NCBI GenBank assembly: GCA_009917695.1
Contig: JAACJG010000018.1
Location: 1-64,000, forward strand
Direction of reading: 5' to 3'
DNA from: Candidatus Rifleibacterium amylolyticum
GTDB taxonomy: Bacteria; Muiribacteriota; Ozemobacteria; Ozemobacterales; Ozemobacteraceae
DNA length: 64,000 nucleotides
Shown here: positions 35,166 through 46,000 of the stretch, in pieces
Numbering within the stretch: the stretch's first letter is position 1
How the letters are laid out: each line of letters starts with the position of its first letter
The notes under the pieces: generated by a model
What the model was told of the DNA's origin: nothing
Databases searched by the model: none
The model's input: the letters and a program-made list of their open reading frames with translations, nothing else
Program-made: the position numbers and the translations under genes

Positions 35166-36902
35166 ATGGCACTTCCCAAAATTGGTTATGACATCGGCAA
35201 AGAAAGCCTGCGCAACAACTGCTTCAGTTTTCTGCAGGAACTCGTAGAGAAGCACCCGGATCGAGCTTGTATGAAGTGGGTCAACACGAAAAACAAGATT
35301 TGGTTCGACTACAACCCGTTTGCCCGCACGCTTACGCATGATACTTTTACCTTTAAAGACATTCACGATATGGTTGTGCATGTGGCCGCCGGCTATCAGA
35401 AGCTGGGCATAAAAAAGGGCGACTGCGCGCTGGTTTATGTGCCCATGATTCCGTGGCTCTATGCTGGCATGTTTGCTTTCCAGATGCTTGGCGCAACCTG
35501 CATTTTCCTCGATTCTTTCGCACGTGCCGATCAGCTTGGTTATGTTGCCGATCTCTGCAAGCCCAAAGTCTGGCTGTCGGGTGAACGCGGTTTTGCCATG
35601 GGAAATGGCCAGCCGGCTCTTGAGGCCATTCCGATAAAAATCAACATGGGGCCCTGCACTAAAACCTGGACAGCCCGTTTTGAAGACCTGCTGAAAACAC
35701 CTGAGGCTGCTGAACCAGTTCCGGTCGTGCAGGAACATACCGCGCTGATTACCTTCACCACCGGTTCGTCAGGTACCCCCAAGGGGGCTGACCGCTCGCA
35801 TCGCTTTCTTGCAGCGCAACACTATGCAATCGATGCAACTCTTCCCTATGAGACAAGCGATCTCGATCTGCCGGTATTCCCGATCTTTTCTCTCAACAAC
35901 CTCGCAGCAGGCGTGACCACCGTTCTTCCGGCCATCAACGTGGCAGAACCTGCTGATAATGACCCCTATGTTCTTTTCACGCAAATCAAAGGCGAGGGCA
36001 TTACTACTCTTACGCTGAATCCATCACTTCTGAACGGCTTGAACAAGTATTGCCTCGAGAAAGGCGAAAAGCTTACCGGTTTGCGCCGGGTCGCTGCCGG
36101 CGGCGCTGCCGTGTCGCGCGACGTTGTCGAGGAATTTACGAAAATAGCCCCGAATGCTGATCTGGTCGTGATGTACGGTTCGACCGAAGCTGAGCCGATG
36201 ACGCATATCACCGGCAAAGAAATGCTTGCCCAGCGCAGCGTTACCGAAAAAGATCCCGAACTCGTCGATGCAGGCGTAAATGTCGGGCACTTCGCCGAAG
36301 GGCTTCAGCACAAATTCATCAAGATAGTGCGTGGCCCGATCGAAATTGCTTCAGACCAGCAGTGGGCTGAGCTCGAAGTGCCACATGGGCACGTTGGAGA
36401 ATTGCTGGTTGCAGGCGAACACGTGTGCCGCGCTTATTACAATAATCCTGAGGCTTTTAGAACCTCTAAAATACGCGATCACAACGATATCGTCTGGCAC
36501 CGAACCGGCGATCTCGGGCGGCTCGACGAGAAGAACAACGTCTGGATCGTTGGCCGTATTCACAATGTCATCGAGCGTGATGGCCAGTATCTATTTCCCG
36601 TGCAGGCAGAGGTTGTGCTTAAACGACAGCCTTATACCCGTCTCGCTGCCTATCTTGGCGTGCCTGACGCGAAGCTCGGCGAAAAGACAGTCTGTGTTGT
36701 CGCGCCAAAGGACAACGCTGAAATCAAGAATCAGAAGCTTTGCGCTGAGCGTGAAGCCGAGATTCGCCGGGTAATGCAGAAGAACGAGATTCCTGTCGAT
36801 CAGGTGATTTTTCACCCTGACATCCCCATGGATCTTCGACATCGTTCAAAGGTCGAATACGGCATTCTCCGCGATGAACTGAAAAAGGCAGGGCTGGTCT
36901 GA
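35166..36902 (+). CDS. AMP-dependent acyl ligase, OleC-like
   Basis: ANL-superfamily enzyme of 578 aa that should activate a carboxylic acid as acyl-AMP. The motifs are TFTTGSSGTPKGADRSH (A3), MYGSTEAEP (A5), WHRTGDLGRLD (A7) and a C-terminal DIPMDLRHRSKVEY with the catalytic Lys. The DxRHxxK ending resembles that of the OleC encoded at 39364-41034, suggesting that both belong to the OleC/fatty-acyl ligase branch. It faces away from fusA and points towards the ole/pfa block without joining that operon. AAGGAG precedes the ATG. It may load, recycle or release the lipid chain made by the cluster (inference). Confidence 0.88.
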   Translation: MALPKIGYDIGKESLRNNCFSFLQELVEKHPDRACMKWVNTKNKIWFDYNPFARTLTHDTFTFKDIHDMVVHVAAGYQKLGIKKGDCALVYVPMIPWLYAGMFAFQMLGATCIFLDSFARADQLGYVADLCKPKVWLSGERGFAMGNGQPALEAIPIKINMGPCTKTWTARFEDLLKTPEAAEPVPVVQEHTALITFTTGSSGTPKGADRSHRFLAAQHYAIDATLPYETSDLDLPVFPIFSLNNLAAGVTTVLPAINVAEPADNDPYVLFTQIKGEGITTLTLNPSLLNGLNKYCLEKGEKLTGLRRVAAGGAAVSRDVVEEFTKIAPNADLVVMYGSTEAEPMTHITGKEMLAQRSVTEKDPELVDAGVNVGHFAEGLQHKFIKIVRGPIEIASDQQWAELEVPHGHVGELLVAGEHVCRAYYNNPEAFRTSKIRDHNDIVWHRTGDLGRLDEKNNVWIVGRIHNVIERDGQYLFPVQAEVVLKRQPYTRLAAYLGVPDAKLGEKTVCVVAPKDNAEIKNQKLCAEREAEIRRVMQKNEIPVDQVIFHPDIPMDLRHRSKVEYGILRDELKKAGLV

Positions 36903-36947
36903 TAGTATTTGGACTCATGACTGATTGAGAAACGTTGTGGGGTTGAT

Positions 36948-37382
36948 ATGCAGTTCCAGGGCGGAATCGGAAATGAAACCATACTCATGTGGGCGGTTAT
37001 AGCCGGGGCTCTTGTGGGCGTCGTGCTCGGCCTGATGCTGGTTGATATTTCAAGATGGTTTAAGAAAAAAGAACTGGTTGAACCTGCGCCTGGTGAAGTT
37101 AAAGAACTGATGCTCATGGGTTTGATCTGTGCGGCGCCAGCAATTATTGCGATAGCTATGTTCTATTTCAGTGAAACGCGGGCGATTCAGGATCGCGAAC
37201 TGATAACAGCTGAAACAATGGCAAAGGCTAAAAGTCCGATTCCATATTTCGGACTTGGCCTTTTGTCATCAGGCTTGGCATTTGGCCTGTTCTCTATATC
37301 CTGGCACAAGTTCATCGATGGCATCAGATATCGCAGAAAGCAGAAAAGGGAAGCTAAGCCTGAAGAAGAGTCGAAGATTTAA
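36948..37382 (+). CDS. Small membrane protein of unknown function
   Basis: 144 aa with three predicted membrane helices (about 12-32, 52-72 and 98-118) and a basic C-terminal tail. No family recognised. It begins 45 nt after the acyl-AMP ligase gene and is probably cotranscribed. It ends convergently to the methyltransferase gene, 83 nt away. Confidence 0.65.
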   Translation: MQFQGGIGNETILMWAVIAGALVGVVLGLMLVDISRWFKKKELVEPAPGEVKELMLMGLICAAPAIIAIAMFYFSETRAIQDRELITAETMAKAKSPIPYFGLGLLSSGLAFGLFSISWHKFIDGIRYRRKQKREAKPEEESKI

Positions 37383-37465
37383 TTTCTCGTTTACTGCTTG
37401 CGAATCGCAAACACTGCATCAGACCAGCGATTCTGGCTGACCTGTCGTGTTTCTGATTAGCTGGC

Positions 37466-38236
37466 TCAGATCTTTCTGCCAATATAGAAAACGTAACCGT
37501 AGAACTCTTTGTATTGAGCGTACAGCCGTGCTTCACGGCGCTGTTCGCTTATGAGACCTTCGGCTGACTTGTTGCCTGCGTATTTTTTGAGAAATTTCTC
37601 CTGCGCTGCCACCTGTGGGAGATAAAAATGGTCAGTCCAGCAGGTTTCGGGAAGAATAAAAGTGGCTGTCGGCACATAGCCGGCTTTCTGCATTTGCGCT
37701 ACTTTGTTCGCAATCGTATCTATCTGTGGATAGGCGTCATTCCAGTAATCATTGATTTCGGCCGGACGCTTTTCGGTGAACCAGGATGCCTCTGAAACCG
37801 CGATGCAGCCGCCCTTTTTGATAAACCTTCGCCATTCGTTCAGGCCGCGTTCAAACCCGATATTGTAGATTGCGCCTTCTGACCAGATCAGATCGAGTTC
37901 TTCGTCTTGAAAGGGAAGGTTGTCCATCGAGCCGACAACGCCCTTGACCCGCTTCTGCAGGTTGAGCTTGCAACAATTGGCGTTGAAAATATTGATAAAA
38001 TCAGCAAAAAGATCGATCCCGGTAATATGGCCCGGCGCATTGTTTGCCAGCACCAAGGTCTGTCCGCCGGTTCCGCAGCCGATATCGGCTATTTTTGCGT
38101 CATTTGTCAGGTTATCGATGAAGCTCAGTGCTTTTACAGTAACTTCAGGGCTGCCCGGGCCCTGGCGTTCGACACCGGCAAAATACTCGCAGATCAGGCT
38201 GAAATCAAAATCATGAATAGATTTGTTGTCGCTCAT
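37466..38236 (-). CDS. Class I SAM-dependent methyltransferase
   Basis: 256 aa. The SAM-binding motif I is [16 protein letters not shown], followed by GIDLFADFI and [14 protein letters not shown]. It resembles UbiE/Cfa-like small-molecule methyltransferases; substrate unknown. It lies 91 nt downstream of oleD on the same strand. A TATAGT on the minus strand in that gap (about 38313-38318) may be its own -10 box, so it could be either the last gene of the pfa-ole operon or separately transcribed. Confidence 0.85.
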   Translation of the reverse strand: MSDNKSIHDFDFSLICEYFAGVERQGPGSPEVTVKALSFIDNLTNDAKIADIGCGTGGQTLVLANNAPGHITGIDLFADFINIFNANCCKLNLQKRVKGVVGSMDNLPFQDEELDLIWSEGAIYNIGFERGLNEWRRFIKKGGCIAVSEASWFTEKRPAEINDYWNDAYPQIDTIANKVAQMQKAGYVPTATFILPETCWTDHFYLPQVAAQEKFLKKYAGNKSAEGLISEQRREARLYAQYKEFYGYVFYIGRKI

Positions 38237-38327
38237 TTATTGGTAACCTTTGCTGCTTTTTCAAATTTCCAGTTCGTTGTTCCAGAGCATTTTTTTAACT
38301 CTTCGGATTATCACTATACTGGCGGAG

Positions 38328-39350
38328 TTATTTCTTCAGGTAGTAGTCGCGCAGGCGTTTTATGCCTTCTTCGATGCTGATGCGGGGTTCGTAGCCGAGA
38401 TCGCGTCGGGCGGCGGAAATGTCGAACCAATGGGCTGTGGAAAGCTCGCCGGCAACCCAGCGGGTGATCGGCGGTTCGCCCTGCAGCTTGAAGGTCTTGT
38501 AGACAAACTCGCAGCACAACCCGATAAACCAGGCAACTTTTGGCGAAATTGTTGCGGTGACTGGTGCGCAGCCGGCGGCACCGATGATCAGGTTGGTGAT
38601 CTCAGAAATCGGCCGCGGATCAGCATTCGTGATAAAATAAGCTTTCCCGGCGATTGGTGAGCCGGTGTAGAGCCGTTCAGCTGCAAGCAGATGAGCGTCT
38701 GCGGCATTATCGATGTAAACCGTATCAACCTTGTTCTGGCCATCGCCGACGAATTTGAGACGGCCGGCCCGCGCACGCGAAACCAGGCGCGGCCCGAGAT
38801 TGGTGTCGCCGGGGCCCCAGATCAGATGTGGCCTGAGCGCAACCGTAGCGAGCTTGTCTGAATTGCTTTTGAGCACTTCTTTTTCGGCCATGCTCTTGGT
38901 CTGCGGATAATAGGCGTCATAATGGTCGGGGTAGGGCATGCTCTCATCGAGTCCTTCGACATCGCCATGCGCAAAAACCACGCTCGGGGAGCTCGTATAA
39001 ACAAGGCGGCTGACGCCGTGTTTGCGGCAGGCATCGAGAACGTTGAGGGTGCCCCGGTAATTTATTCTTTCATACTCAGAATACGGCTCTTCGACACCGG
39101 CTTTGGCAGCGGTATGAAACACCATGTCGCAGCCCTGCACAGCCTTGTGGACCAGCTCTGCGTCAGAAATCTCACCCTTGAAAATCTGGCAGCCGGCTTC
39201 GATAAGATCAGGGTAGTCCTTGCGGCAGAGCACTCGCACTTGTAGTCCTTTATCGAGCAGCTGTCTGACGATCGCGCGCCCGAGAAAACCGCTGCCGCCA
39301 GTGACCAGCGCGGTCTGCCCGGCATTCAGTTCCTGCTTCTGTTCAGTCAT
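38328..39350 (-). CDS. OleD, 2-alkyl-3-oxoalkanoate reductase
   Basis: NAD(P)H-dependent SDR-type reductase of 340 aa. OleD reduces the beta-keto acid made by OleA to a beta-hydroxy acid. The cofactor loop is TGGSGFLG (17-24), and the catalytic residues are Tyr148 and Lys152 in YYPQTKSMAE with Ser near 120. It belongs to the 3-beta-HSD branch typical of OleD. CAGGAG lies before the ATG and 13 nt separate it from oleC. It is the last gene of the ole block. Confidence 0.92.
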   Translation of the reverse strand: MTEQKQELNAGQTALVTGGSGFLGRAIVRQLLDKGLQVRVLCRKDYPDLIEAGCQIFKGEISDAELVHKAVQGCDMVFHTAAKAGVEEPYSEYERINYRGTLNVLDACRKHGVSRLVYTSSPSVVFAHGDVEGLDESMPYPDHYDAYYPQTKSMAEKEVLKSNSDKLATVALRPHLIWGPGDTNLGPRLVSRARAGRLKFVGDGQNKVDTVYIDNAADAHLLAAERLYTGSPIAGKAYFITNADPRPISEITNLIIGAAGCAPVTATISPKVAWFIGLCCEFVYKTFKLQGEPPITRWVAGELSTAHWFDISAARRDLGYEPRISIEEGIKRLRDYYLKK

Positions 39351-39363
39351 TGATTCTCTCCTG

Positions 39364-41034
39364 TTATATGCGGCCTTTGAGTTTCTCGGCGGCCCATTCC
39401 GATAGCTTTTCGCGGCTGATTTTGGCGTTGTGGCGGATATCGACAGGGAAGCCGGGATGGATGAGAAAATGCTTGATGGCCGCTGTGTGCGGGTATTTGC
39501 TGCCGATCTCGATGAGTTCAGCTATGAGTTTTTCGGTGTTTACTTCGGCGACGCCCTTCTCGAGCTCGATACAGATTACCGGAACCTGCCTGCCTTTTTC
39601 GCCGATACCGGCCAGAGCCGTTCTGAATACGTGCGAATGCTGGTTATAGACTCGCTCGCAGGGTATAGAGAACCAGGTCTGATTTTCGCCGACAACACGG
39701 TGTGACTTGCGGCCGCAGAACCAGATACGCCCCTGTTCATCGATACGGCCAAGGTCGCCCATGCGATGCCAGACATCGCTGCCATCGACTATTTTGGCCT
39801 GCATGGTGCTTTCGGGCCGGCAATAGTATTCGCGGGTGACGATCGGCCCGGTGACCGTAATCTCTCCGATTTCGCCGGCAGCTACAACCAGATCTTCGCT
39901 CCATTGCGTAATCGGCTCGTCGCTGATTTTGATGATTCTCGCCTTAACTTTCGGAATCGGCATGCCGACGCAGGTGCCGCCGCCGGCATCGGTAACTGGC
40001 GCGGTTTCGCCGAGAATCATGCGACTGCCGATCGAGCTGACCGGCAGGGCTTCAGTGGCGCCGTAGGGGGTGAAAATTTCGCAGTTGTCGGCGAGCATGC
40101 GATGAAAGCGCTGCAGAATGTCATTGCGCGCCGGCGCACCACAGGAAAGCACCATTCGCAACGAAGGCAACGTTACTGAATTTTCGACGCCCCAGCGGCT
40201 GAGCGTATCGATGAGAGCCGGCGAGCCGAACATCGAAGTGGCACCGTTGTCGTTGATCGCTTCGGTGAGCTTGCGTGGGTCGGCTTTGGCAGGTTTGGTG
40301 GCGTCCATGTCGGGAATCACCGCAGTCATGCCAAGACAGACATCGAAAAGCGCGAACAGCGGAAAGGTCGCAAGATCGACATCTTCGGGGGTGAAGCCGT
40401 AGATTTCCTGAATGAACTGCACCTGGCTGCAGAGAATGCCCTGAGTATAGACGGCGCCCTTCGAAATGCCGGTACTGCCTGATGTAAACATCAGCGCCGC
40501 CATTTCGTCGCGCGGTATCATCTGAATTTCATAAGGCGAGGCGTCATTGTCACGCAGGTCATAAAACTTGTGGCCGCCCCAGAACAGACGACGACCAAGG
40601 GTGACGCGAATTTTGATGGTGTCGGGTGACCAGCGCATCAGCACGCGCGCGGCATGCGCCTTGGTAATGCCGACAAAGGCCTCGGGTTTTGCTTCGCCGA
40701 TGCATTTCTTGAGGCTGGCCATGCCGATGCCGGGGTCGATCATCACCAAAGTTGCGCCAACTTTGCAGAGAGCGAAAAAAGCGATAAAAAATTCGATACC
40801 AGGCGTGATCATCAGCACGGTTTTAGTACCACGACCGATACCGATTCGGTTGAAACCGCGCGCGAAGCGGTTGGTTTCTTCTTCGAGCTGCCGGAAAGTC
40901 AGCTGGGTATAGGCGACGCGGCCGTAGCGGTTGCGGCAGGCGGGAACCACGATCGCGCGTTTGTGCGGTGTTTCTGAGGCTTTCTGGCGGATGAAGGCCG
41001 CCATGTTGAAGCCCTGGTTCTGAGGTTCAGACAT
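39364..41034 (-). CDS. OleC, beta-lactone synthetase
   Basis: AMP-forming ligase of 556 aa. OleC adenylates the beta-hydroxy acid and closes it to a cis-beta-lactone. The A3 motif is MFTSGSTGISKGA (182-194), with YGATEALP (A5), WHRMGDLGRIDE (A7) and a C-terminal DIRHNAKISREKL. No acyl-CoA-type C-terminal features. AGGAG precedes the ATG; 17 nt separate it from oleB. Its place between oleB and oleD matches the ole clusters of Stenotrophomonas and Xanthomonas. Confidence 0.93.
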   Translation of the reverse strand: MSEPQNQGFNMAAFIRQKASETPHKRAIVVPACRNRYGRVAYTQLTFRQLEEETNRFARGFNRIGIGRGTKTVLMITPGIEFFIAFFALCKVGATLVMIDPGIGMASLKKCIGEAKPEAFVGITKAHAARVLMRWSPDTIKIRVTLGRRLFWGGHKFYDLRDNDASPYEIQMIPRDEMAALMFTSGSTGISKGAVYTQGILCSQVQFIQEIYGFTPEDVDLATFPLFALFDVCLGMTAVIPDMDATKPAKADPRKLTEAINDNGATSMFGSPALIDTLSRWGVENSVTLPSLRMVLSCGAPARNDILQRFHRMLADNCEIFTPYGATEALPVSSIGSRMILGETAPVTDAGGGTCVGMPIPKVKARIIKISDEPITQWSEDLVVAAGEIGEITVTGPIVTREYYCRPESTMQAKIVDGSDVWHRMGDLGRIDEQGRIWFCGRKSHRVVGENQTWFSIPCERVYNQHSHVFRTALAGIGEKGRQVPVICIELEKGVAEVNTEKLIAELIEIGSKYPHTAAIKHFLIHPGFPVDIRHNAKISREKLSEWAAEKLKGRI

Positions 41035-41051
41035 GGTTTGTGCTCCTGCGG

Positions 41052-41945
41052 TCAGGATCGTGATTTTAACAGGTCGCGCATCAGCGCAAATACTTCAGAG
41101 CCGACGTCTTCGAGTATGTAGTGACCGGCATGGAAACTGCGCGCCGTTGCTTTTGGAAATTGGCGTTTCCATTCGTTGTAAAAGTGACGGGTGAAGACGA
41201 AATCGAGGCGGCCGAAGCAGATCAGTGCCGGTCTATCGGCGAGTTTGTGCAGATTCTCTTCAATGCGCACCAGTTCCGCATATGAAGGGTCGCTCGGCAC
41301 CAGCGGTATATCCTGCACGAAGCGGGTAGTGGCGACCCGGTTGGCCGGGCAGTCGTAAGGCGCCCGAAAGCCGTGGCGCACCTTGCGACTCATGCCTTTC
41401 AGCGAGCAGGTGTGGCTGGCAATGAACGAAAAGGCGTTGAACGTCTGATTCAGACAGGCGCCAAGACTGGTGTTTCTAAACAGCCAGATCGGCCAGGGAA
41501 AAGGGCAGCCTTTTGGCAGCCTGAACGCGCCGGTATTGAGAATGACCATGCGCTTGATTTTTTCGGGGTGGCGGGTTGCGTAGCCCATGCCGATAGCGCC
41601 GCCCCAGTCATGCACGACGAGGTTGATCGGCTGCGCCAGATGCAGGCTTTCGATGAGCGCTTCGAGGTTATCGACGTGTTCCCGCAGAGTATAGCCAAAC
41701 CCGTCGAGGCCGGGTTTGTCAGAAAGGCCGCAACCAATGTGGTCGGGCGCGATACAGCGGTATTCGCCTCTGAAGTTTTTGATCATGTCCCGATACAAAA
41801 ATGACCAGCTCGGGTTGCCATGCACCATAACTATTGGTTCGCCCTGGCCTTCGTCAACATAGTGCTGTTTCAGACCAGACTTATGCGTAAAATTGTGCGC
41901 GGCAAAAGGATAGATATCCTGATAATCTGCGTGATTGAATGTCAT
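41052..41945 (-). CDS. OleB, beta-lactone decarboxylase
   Basis: Alpha/beta hydrolase of 297 aa, haloalkane-dehalogenase type. OleB splits the beta-lactone to CO2 and a cis-olefin. The nucleophile is Asp113 in VVHDWGGAIG rather than Ser, the oxyanion region is VHGNPSW (Asn44), and the catalytic His is His275 in FHAGHYILED. These are the residues expected for OleB. It begins one base after the oleA stop codon, indicating coupled translation. Confidence 0.93.
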   Translation of the reverse strand: MTFNHADYQDIYPFAAHNFTHKSGLKQHYVDEGQGEPIVMVHGNPSWSFLYRDMIKNFRGEYRCIAPDHIGCGLSDKPGLDGFGYTLREHVDNLEALIESLHLAQPINLVVHDWGGAIGMGYATRHPEKIKRMVILNTGAFRLPKGCPFPWPIWLFRNTSLGACLNQTFNAFSFIASHTCSLKGMSRKVRHGFRAPYDCPANRVATTRFVQDIPLVPSDPSYAELVRIEENLHKLADRPALICFGRLDFVFTRHFYNEWKRQFPKATARSFHAGHYILEDVGSEVFALMRDLLKSRS

Positions 41946-41946
41946 A

Positions 41947-42987
41947 TTACCATTCCCATCCGAGCATCATGCTGTTGAGTCCGCTGCCGATGCCGATGAA
42001 GCCGACTTTCTGATTTTTTTCGAGTATGCCGCGTTCCATGGCAATTGCTGCCGTAACCGGCAATGATACTGTGCCCATGTTTCCCAGGAACTGAAAGGTC
42101 GAAAAGTCTTTTTCGAGCGTCAGGCCGAGATTATTTAGAATGGCATCACGGTTGGCGCTGGCCACCTGATGCGAAATTATCTTGTCGAGCTTCTCGCTGG
42201 TCCAGTTCAGCTCGCGCCAGAAGGCTTCGCCGACGCGGCGAATCAGGTCGCCGCCATGGCGCAGCATGCCGATGGCGTTGGTTTCCATCATCTGCGGGGC
42301 GCGGGCAGGAATGCGCTGATCAGCGCCCCAGCGGCACATGCGGTGATGCTCAGGGGCGCCGAGCGTTACGCCGCCAGCGAGGCGCGGGCCTTTGTGCCCG
42401 TATGAGCCGTCGCTGAGAACGATGCCACAGGCGCCTGACCCTCCGGTCATGGTGGCGAGCGCCTGCTTGAAAAATTCCATGGTACCTTCTTCGAGCATGC
42501 GCTGAATCATGATCTGGGTGATATCGCGGGCGGTTTCGCAGGCAACGACGATGCCGGCCTTGATCTGGCCGAGTTCGATACGGTTGGCGATATCAATTAT
42601 ACCGTTCATGGCGCCGAGGCAGGCGTTCGAAACGTCGCAGATCGCGGTTTCTGCTCGCACTTTAAGCTCGGCGGCGACATGGCAGGCGGTAGCCGGTTCG
42701 TAATTGTCACGGCAGACGCCACCATAAACTACGGCGCCGATGTCTTCAACCGGTATATCGGTCTCGGCGAGAGCTTTTTTGGCGGCCTTGGCGGCTTCGA
42801 CGGCGTTGATATGGTGGTGGCCCCACCAGCGGCGTTCGCGTATTCCCGTCAACGCTTCGAGCTGGCCTGGCTGCAGGTGTAGTTTGCGGTACAGGGGTGC
42901 GAGCTGTTCTTCGATCCATGACGAAGTAACAATGTGTTGCGGCAGTTCATAGCCGATGGCTTCAAGAAAAACTCGCGTGAATTTCAT
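41947..42987 (-). CDS. OleA, head-to-head acyl condensing thiolase
   Basis: FabH-like thiolase of 346 aa that condenses two acyl thioesters non-decarboxylatively to a 2-alkyl-3-keto acid. Catalytic residues align with Xanthomonas OleA by spacing: Cys123 (SNACLGA), the base Glu97 (NYEPATACH, 26 residues before the Cys as in Xanthomonas), His273 (ISHQVAS) and Asn303 (LGNMGTVSLP). The presence of the glutamate separates it from KASIII. It starts 33 nt after the end of the pfaC-like gene and I see no terminator or strong ribosome binding site between, which suggests read-through from the PUFA synthase genes. Confidence 0.95.
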   Translation of the reverse strand: MKFTRVFLEAIGYELPQHIVTSSWIEEQLAPLYRKLHLQPGQLEALTGIRERRWWGHHHINAVEAAKAAKKALAETDIPVEDIGAVVYGGVCRDNYEPATACHVAAELKVRAETAICDVSNACLGAMNGIIDIANRIELGQIKAGIVVACETARDITQIMIQRMLEEGTMEFFKQALATMTGGSGACGIVLSDGSYGHKGPRLAGGVTLGAPEHHRMCRWGADQRIPARAPQMMETNAIGMLRHGGDLIRRVGEAFWRELNWTSEKLDKIISHQVASANRDAILNNLGLTLEKDFSTFQFLGNMGTVSLPVTAAIAMERGILEKNQKVGFIGIGSGLNSMMLGWEW

Positions 42988-43020
42988 AATATTCGATGTG
43001 GTCTGGGCAGGATAGCAAAG

Positions 43021-46000
43021 TTAGCCGTCAATTACAACTCTGAGCCCAAATTCTTTCATGCTGTAGATAATTCGGCCATCTACCTTCAGGAAGCCTTCGG
43101 CAACCAGCAGATGATCGGCATCGTCAACGCGGGTGATGCAGGCATCGACGGTTACCAGATCGTCTTTCGGAATTACCTGACCGCGATACGACCAGCTGTG
43201 CTTGAGCCCGACCGCTATCGGTTCGAAATGGCAGTTGCGCCCGGCAAGTTGCTGGCCCCAGCGTTTGATGGCAGCGACTTTCATGAGCTGAATGAAGGAT
43301 TCGAGCCCCAGTGAGCCGGGGATAACCGGATCCTGGAAAAAGTGTGCCTTGAAGAACCATTCGCCCGGATCGACTTTTTTGGTGCCTCTGATAAAGCCAA
43401 GTCCGGCCGGGCCGCCATCGGGAATGCACAGCTCGATGCGGTCAAGCATCAGATAGCATTTTCCGGGAAGGGTGAGGCCGTTCATGGCATCGACGCGGGT
43501 ATCTTCCGGGTTGAGCGGCGAGACGATTTCGAGCGGGAAATCGACGTGACGCTGCTTTTCGGCAGCAGAAGGCTCATAGAGTTCAACGCCGCGCAGGCCG
43601 ACCTGATTGGCAAGCGCTTCCTCAGAGAAGAAGCCGAAGGTAGTGCTGCCTTCGTAGATGGTGCGGCCGGACTGGGTTACCAGCATATCGAACGACTGTA
43701 TCAGCATGCCGGCAGAGTTGGCGGCTTTGGTTGATTTAACCGTAGCTGTCAGCGTGCCGCTGTTGACGTTGATATCTTCGTAGAGAGTGGCGAAGCCGTC
43801 GAGATTTCGGTAGTGCAGGTCTTTGTCAGCAGCGAAGGCCGAGCCCATGAAGCACGAATACCAGCCGCAGACCTGCAGCGGGAACTCGAGCAGCACCGAG
43901 AAAGGTATGCTGGTCTGGCGGTTGGCCTTGAAATACCAGTGGTCAGGGCTGATATCGAACTGACCCTGCACGGTGCCGCCGGTTTTGATCTTGAGAAATT
44001 CGGCATTAACAGCGGTAATGCGATCGACAAAGAGATAAGGCGGGTTGGGTAAACGGGCAAGAAACTTGCCCCTGTCGAAGGCTTCGAACTTCTCGCCGAA
44101 GCAGAGTGAGGGCTTGCCAATCGCGTATTCAAGAATCTGCTGGCCGGTATAGATGGCTGGCAGAACTTCGCTCATCTGCGGGGCCGGAGCTGGCGCCGGG
44201 AACTGTATGCGGTTGCGCCAGAGAGCTTCGATGCTCTCGCGACTGGCGCCGGAGAGGCGGATGCTCATGTTGAGAACCTGCACGATGCGGTTGCCGTCGG
44301 CGAACATCAATGCATCGGCGATAGCGTATGGTTCTGGGTTATAGCCGAGTTCCTTGATCGAGATATCGTAGAGAGCTTTTTTGACGCCGGGTATGACCTG
44401 GCCGCGGCAGCGCAGCTGGCTTTGTACTTCGAGTACCGGCTCGAAGGCACAGGTCGAAGCGTCAGCAACCCAGCCCATGCGCAGCAGGAATACGCGCAGG
44501 GACTGCATGCAGCTTTCATACATCAGGGTTCCGGGCATGACCTGGTCGTCACAGAAGTGCTGCGTCAAAAACCAGGCGTTGTGAGGAATGTCGATTTCGG
44601 CTTTGATGCGGCCGAGGCCGAAGCGGCCGCCGTTCGGGTCAATTTCGGTAATGCGGTCGATCATTGCCATTTTACCGGAGGGAAGCGTGTGTGGCGTCAC
44701 CGGGAGGCCGGCAAACTCGCTGCCGAATGCGGCGGCGAGGTTGCCCGCACGCAGTGCGGCGAGGGCCGAATCATTGAATGACTCTACCCGCATGGTCGGC
44801 AGGTTTTGTCGCCCCGGCAGGTTGGGGCGCGGATCTGGCCGAATATCGTCGTCGGTCAGCACGATTCCCTTGCCGTCGGCAAGCTGCTGGTCGGTAAAGA
44901 ATCCGGCACAGCCGTTGCGCATGGTGATCAGCTGGCGCCCGTCGATGGTGCCATCGAATTCAAAGAAGAACAGATAGGTGTTGGCCTGTCTGATGAAGCG
45001 ATCGACGCGGATATCGTAGTTGATTGTGTCGCCGGGGCGGGGCAGGGCGCCGTGAATGGTGACAACTGCGTCGAGCAGACGGTATTTGGCGATGCCGTGC
45101 GTCTTGAAGTCGATGCCAAGCCAGGCGGAGAGGAAGAGGTCGGCCTGACCAGCTTCTACCGAGAGACCGGTCGGCATGCAGTAATTGTCGAGATACCAGG
45201 CATCCGGGTAAACGTCGTGCTGGGTGACGCAGCGGCCCTTGCCGAGCGAGCCCTTTTCGCCTTCGACGAGGATCATGCGGTCAACGAAATTGAGTGGAAT
45301 ATCGGGCAGACGCACGCGGGTGGGGTGTGCATCGATCGGCGCGAAATATTCGCCGAGAACTTTGCCGATCTTGCCGACGGCGAATTCCATAGAACCGGCC
45401 CAGTCAAAGAACAACGGCCCGGTATAAGGCTTCGGCATGCGCTGTGCGTAGGCAGGAACAGACTTGGCAGGCTGCACAGATACCGGCTGGGTTGTCGGCG
45501 CTGGTGAAGGAGCAAGCCATTCGTAGCTTGCGGCATCAGCCGGCATACCCTGCAGCAGGTTCAGTTGCTGTTCGAGCAGCATGGTCTGAGCCTGGCTGAG
45601 CTGGTTGCTGAGGCGCAGAAATACTTCGTGCGCGCGCGCGGTTTCCTGCTGGGCGGCAACCCATTCTGCCAGCAGCGGATTGGCAGCTTCACCGGCAGTG
45701 ACAGCTTGTTGCGTCGGCGCTGCATGCTGTACCGATGGCTGATATTGGGGTGCAGTCTGGTGTTGTGCTGGCATCTGATGTTGAATCTGTCCTGTTTCAG
45801 CCGGCATCTGCCGACTGACCGGTGCTGACTGGTTTGTTGTTTCGGCGGTCATGACTCTTTCGCTGGTTAGATTATTGCTGGTAGATGCCAGAGCAGCTGC
45901 CGTAGGCGAAGCCACCTGCTTCAGCTTGTCGAGAGCGATCTGATGCTCGACCCTGACAGTTATCGGGGGTATTTTGCTGGCCGGCTCGATCGCTGGCTTT

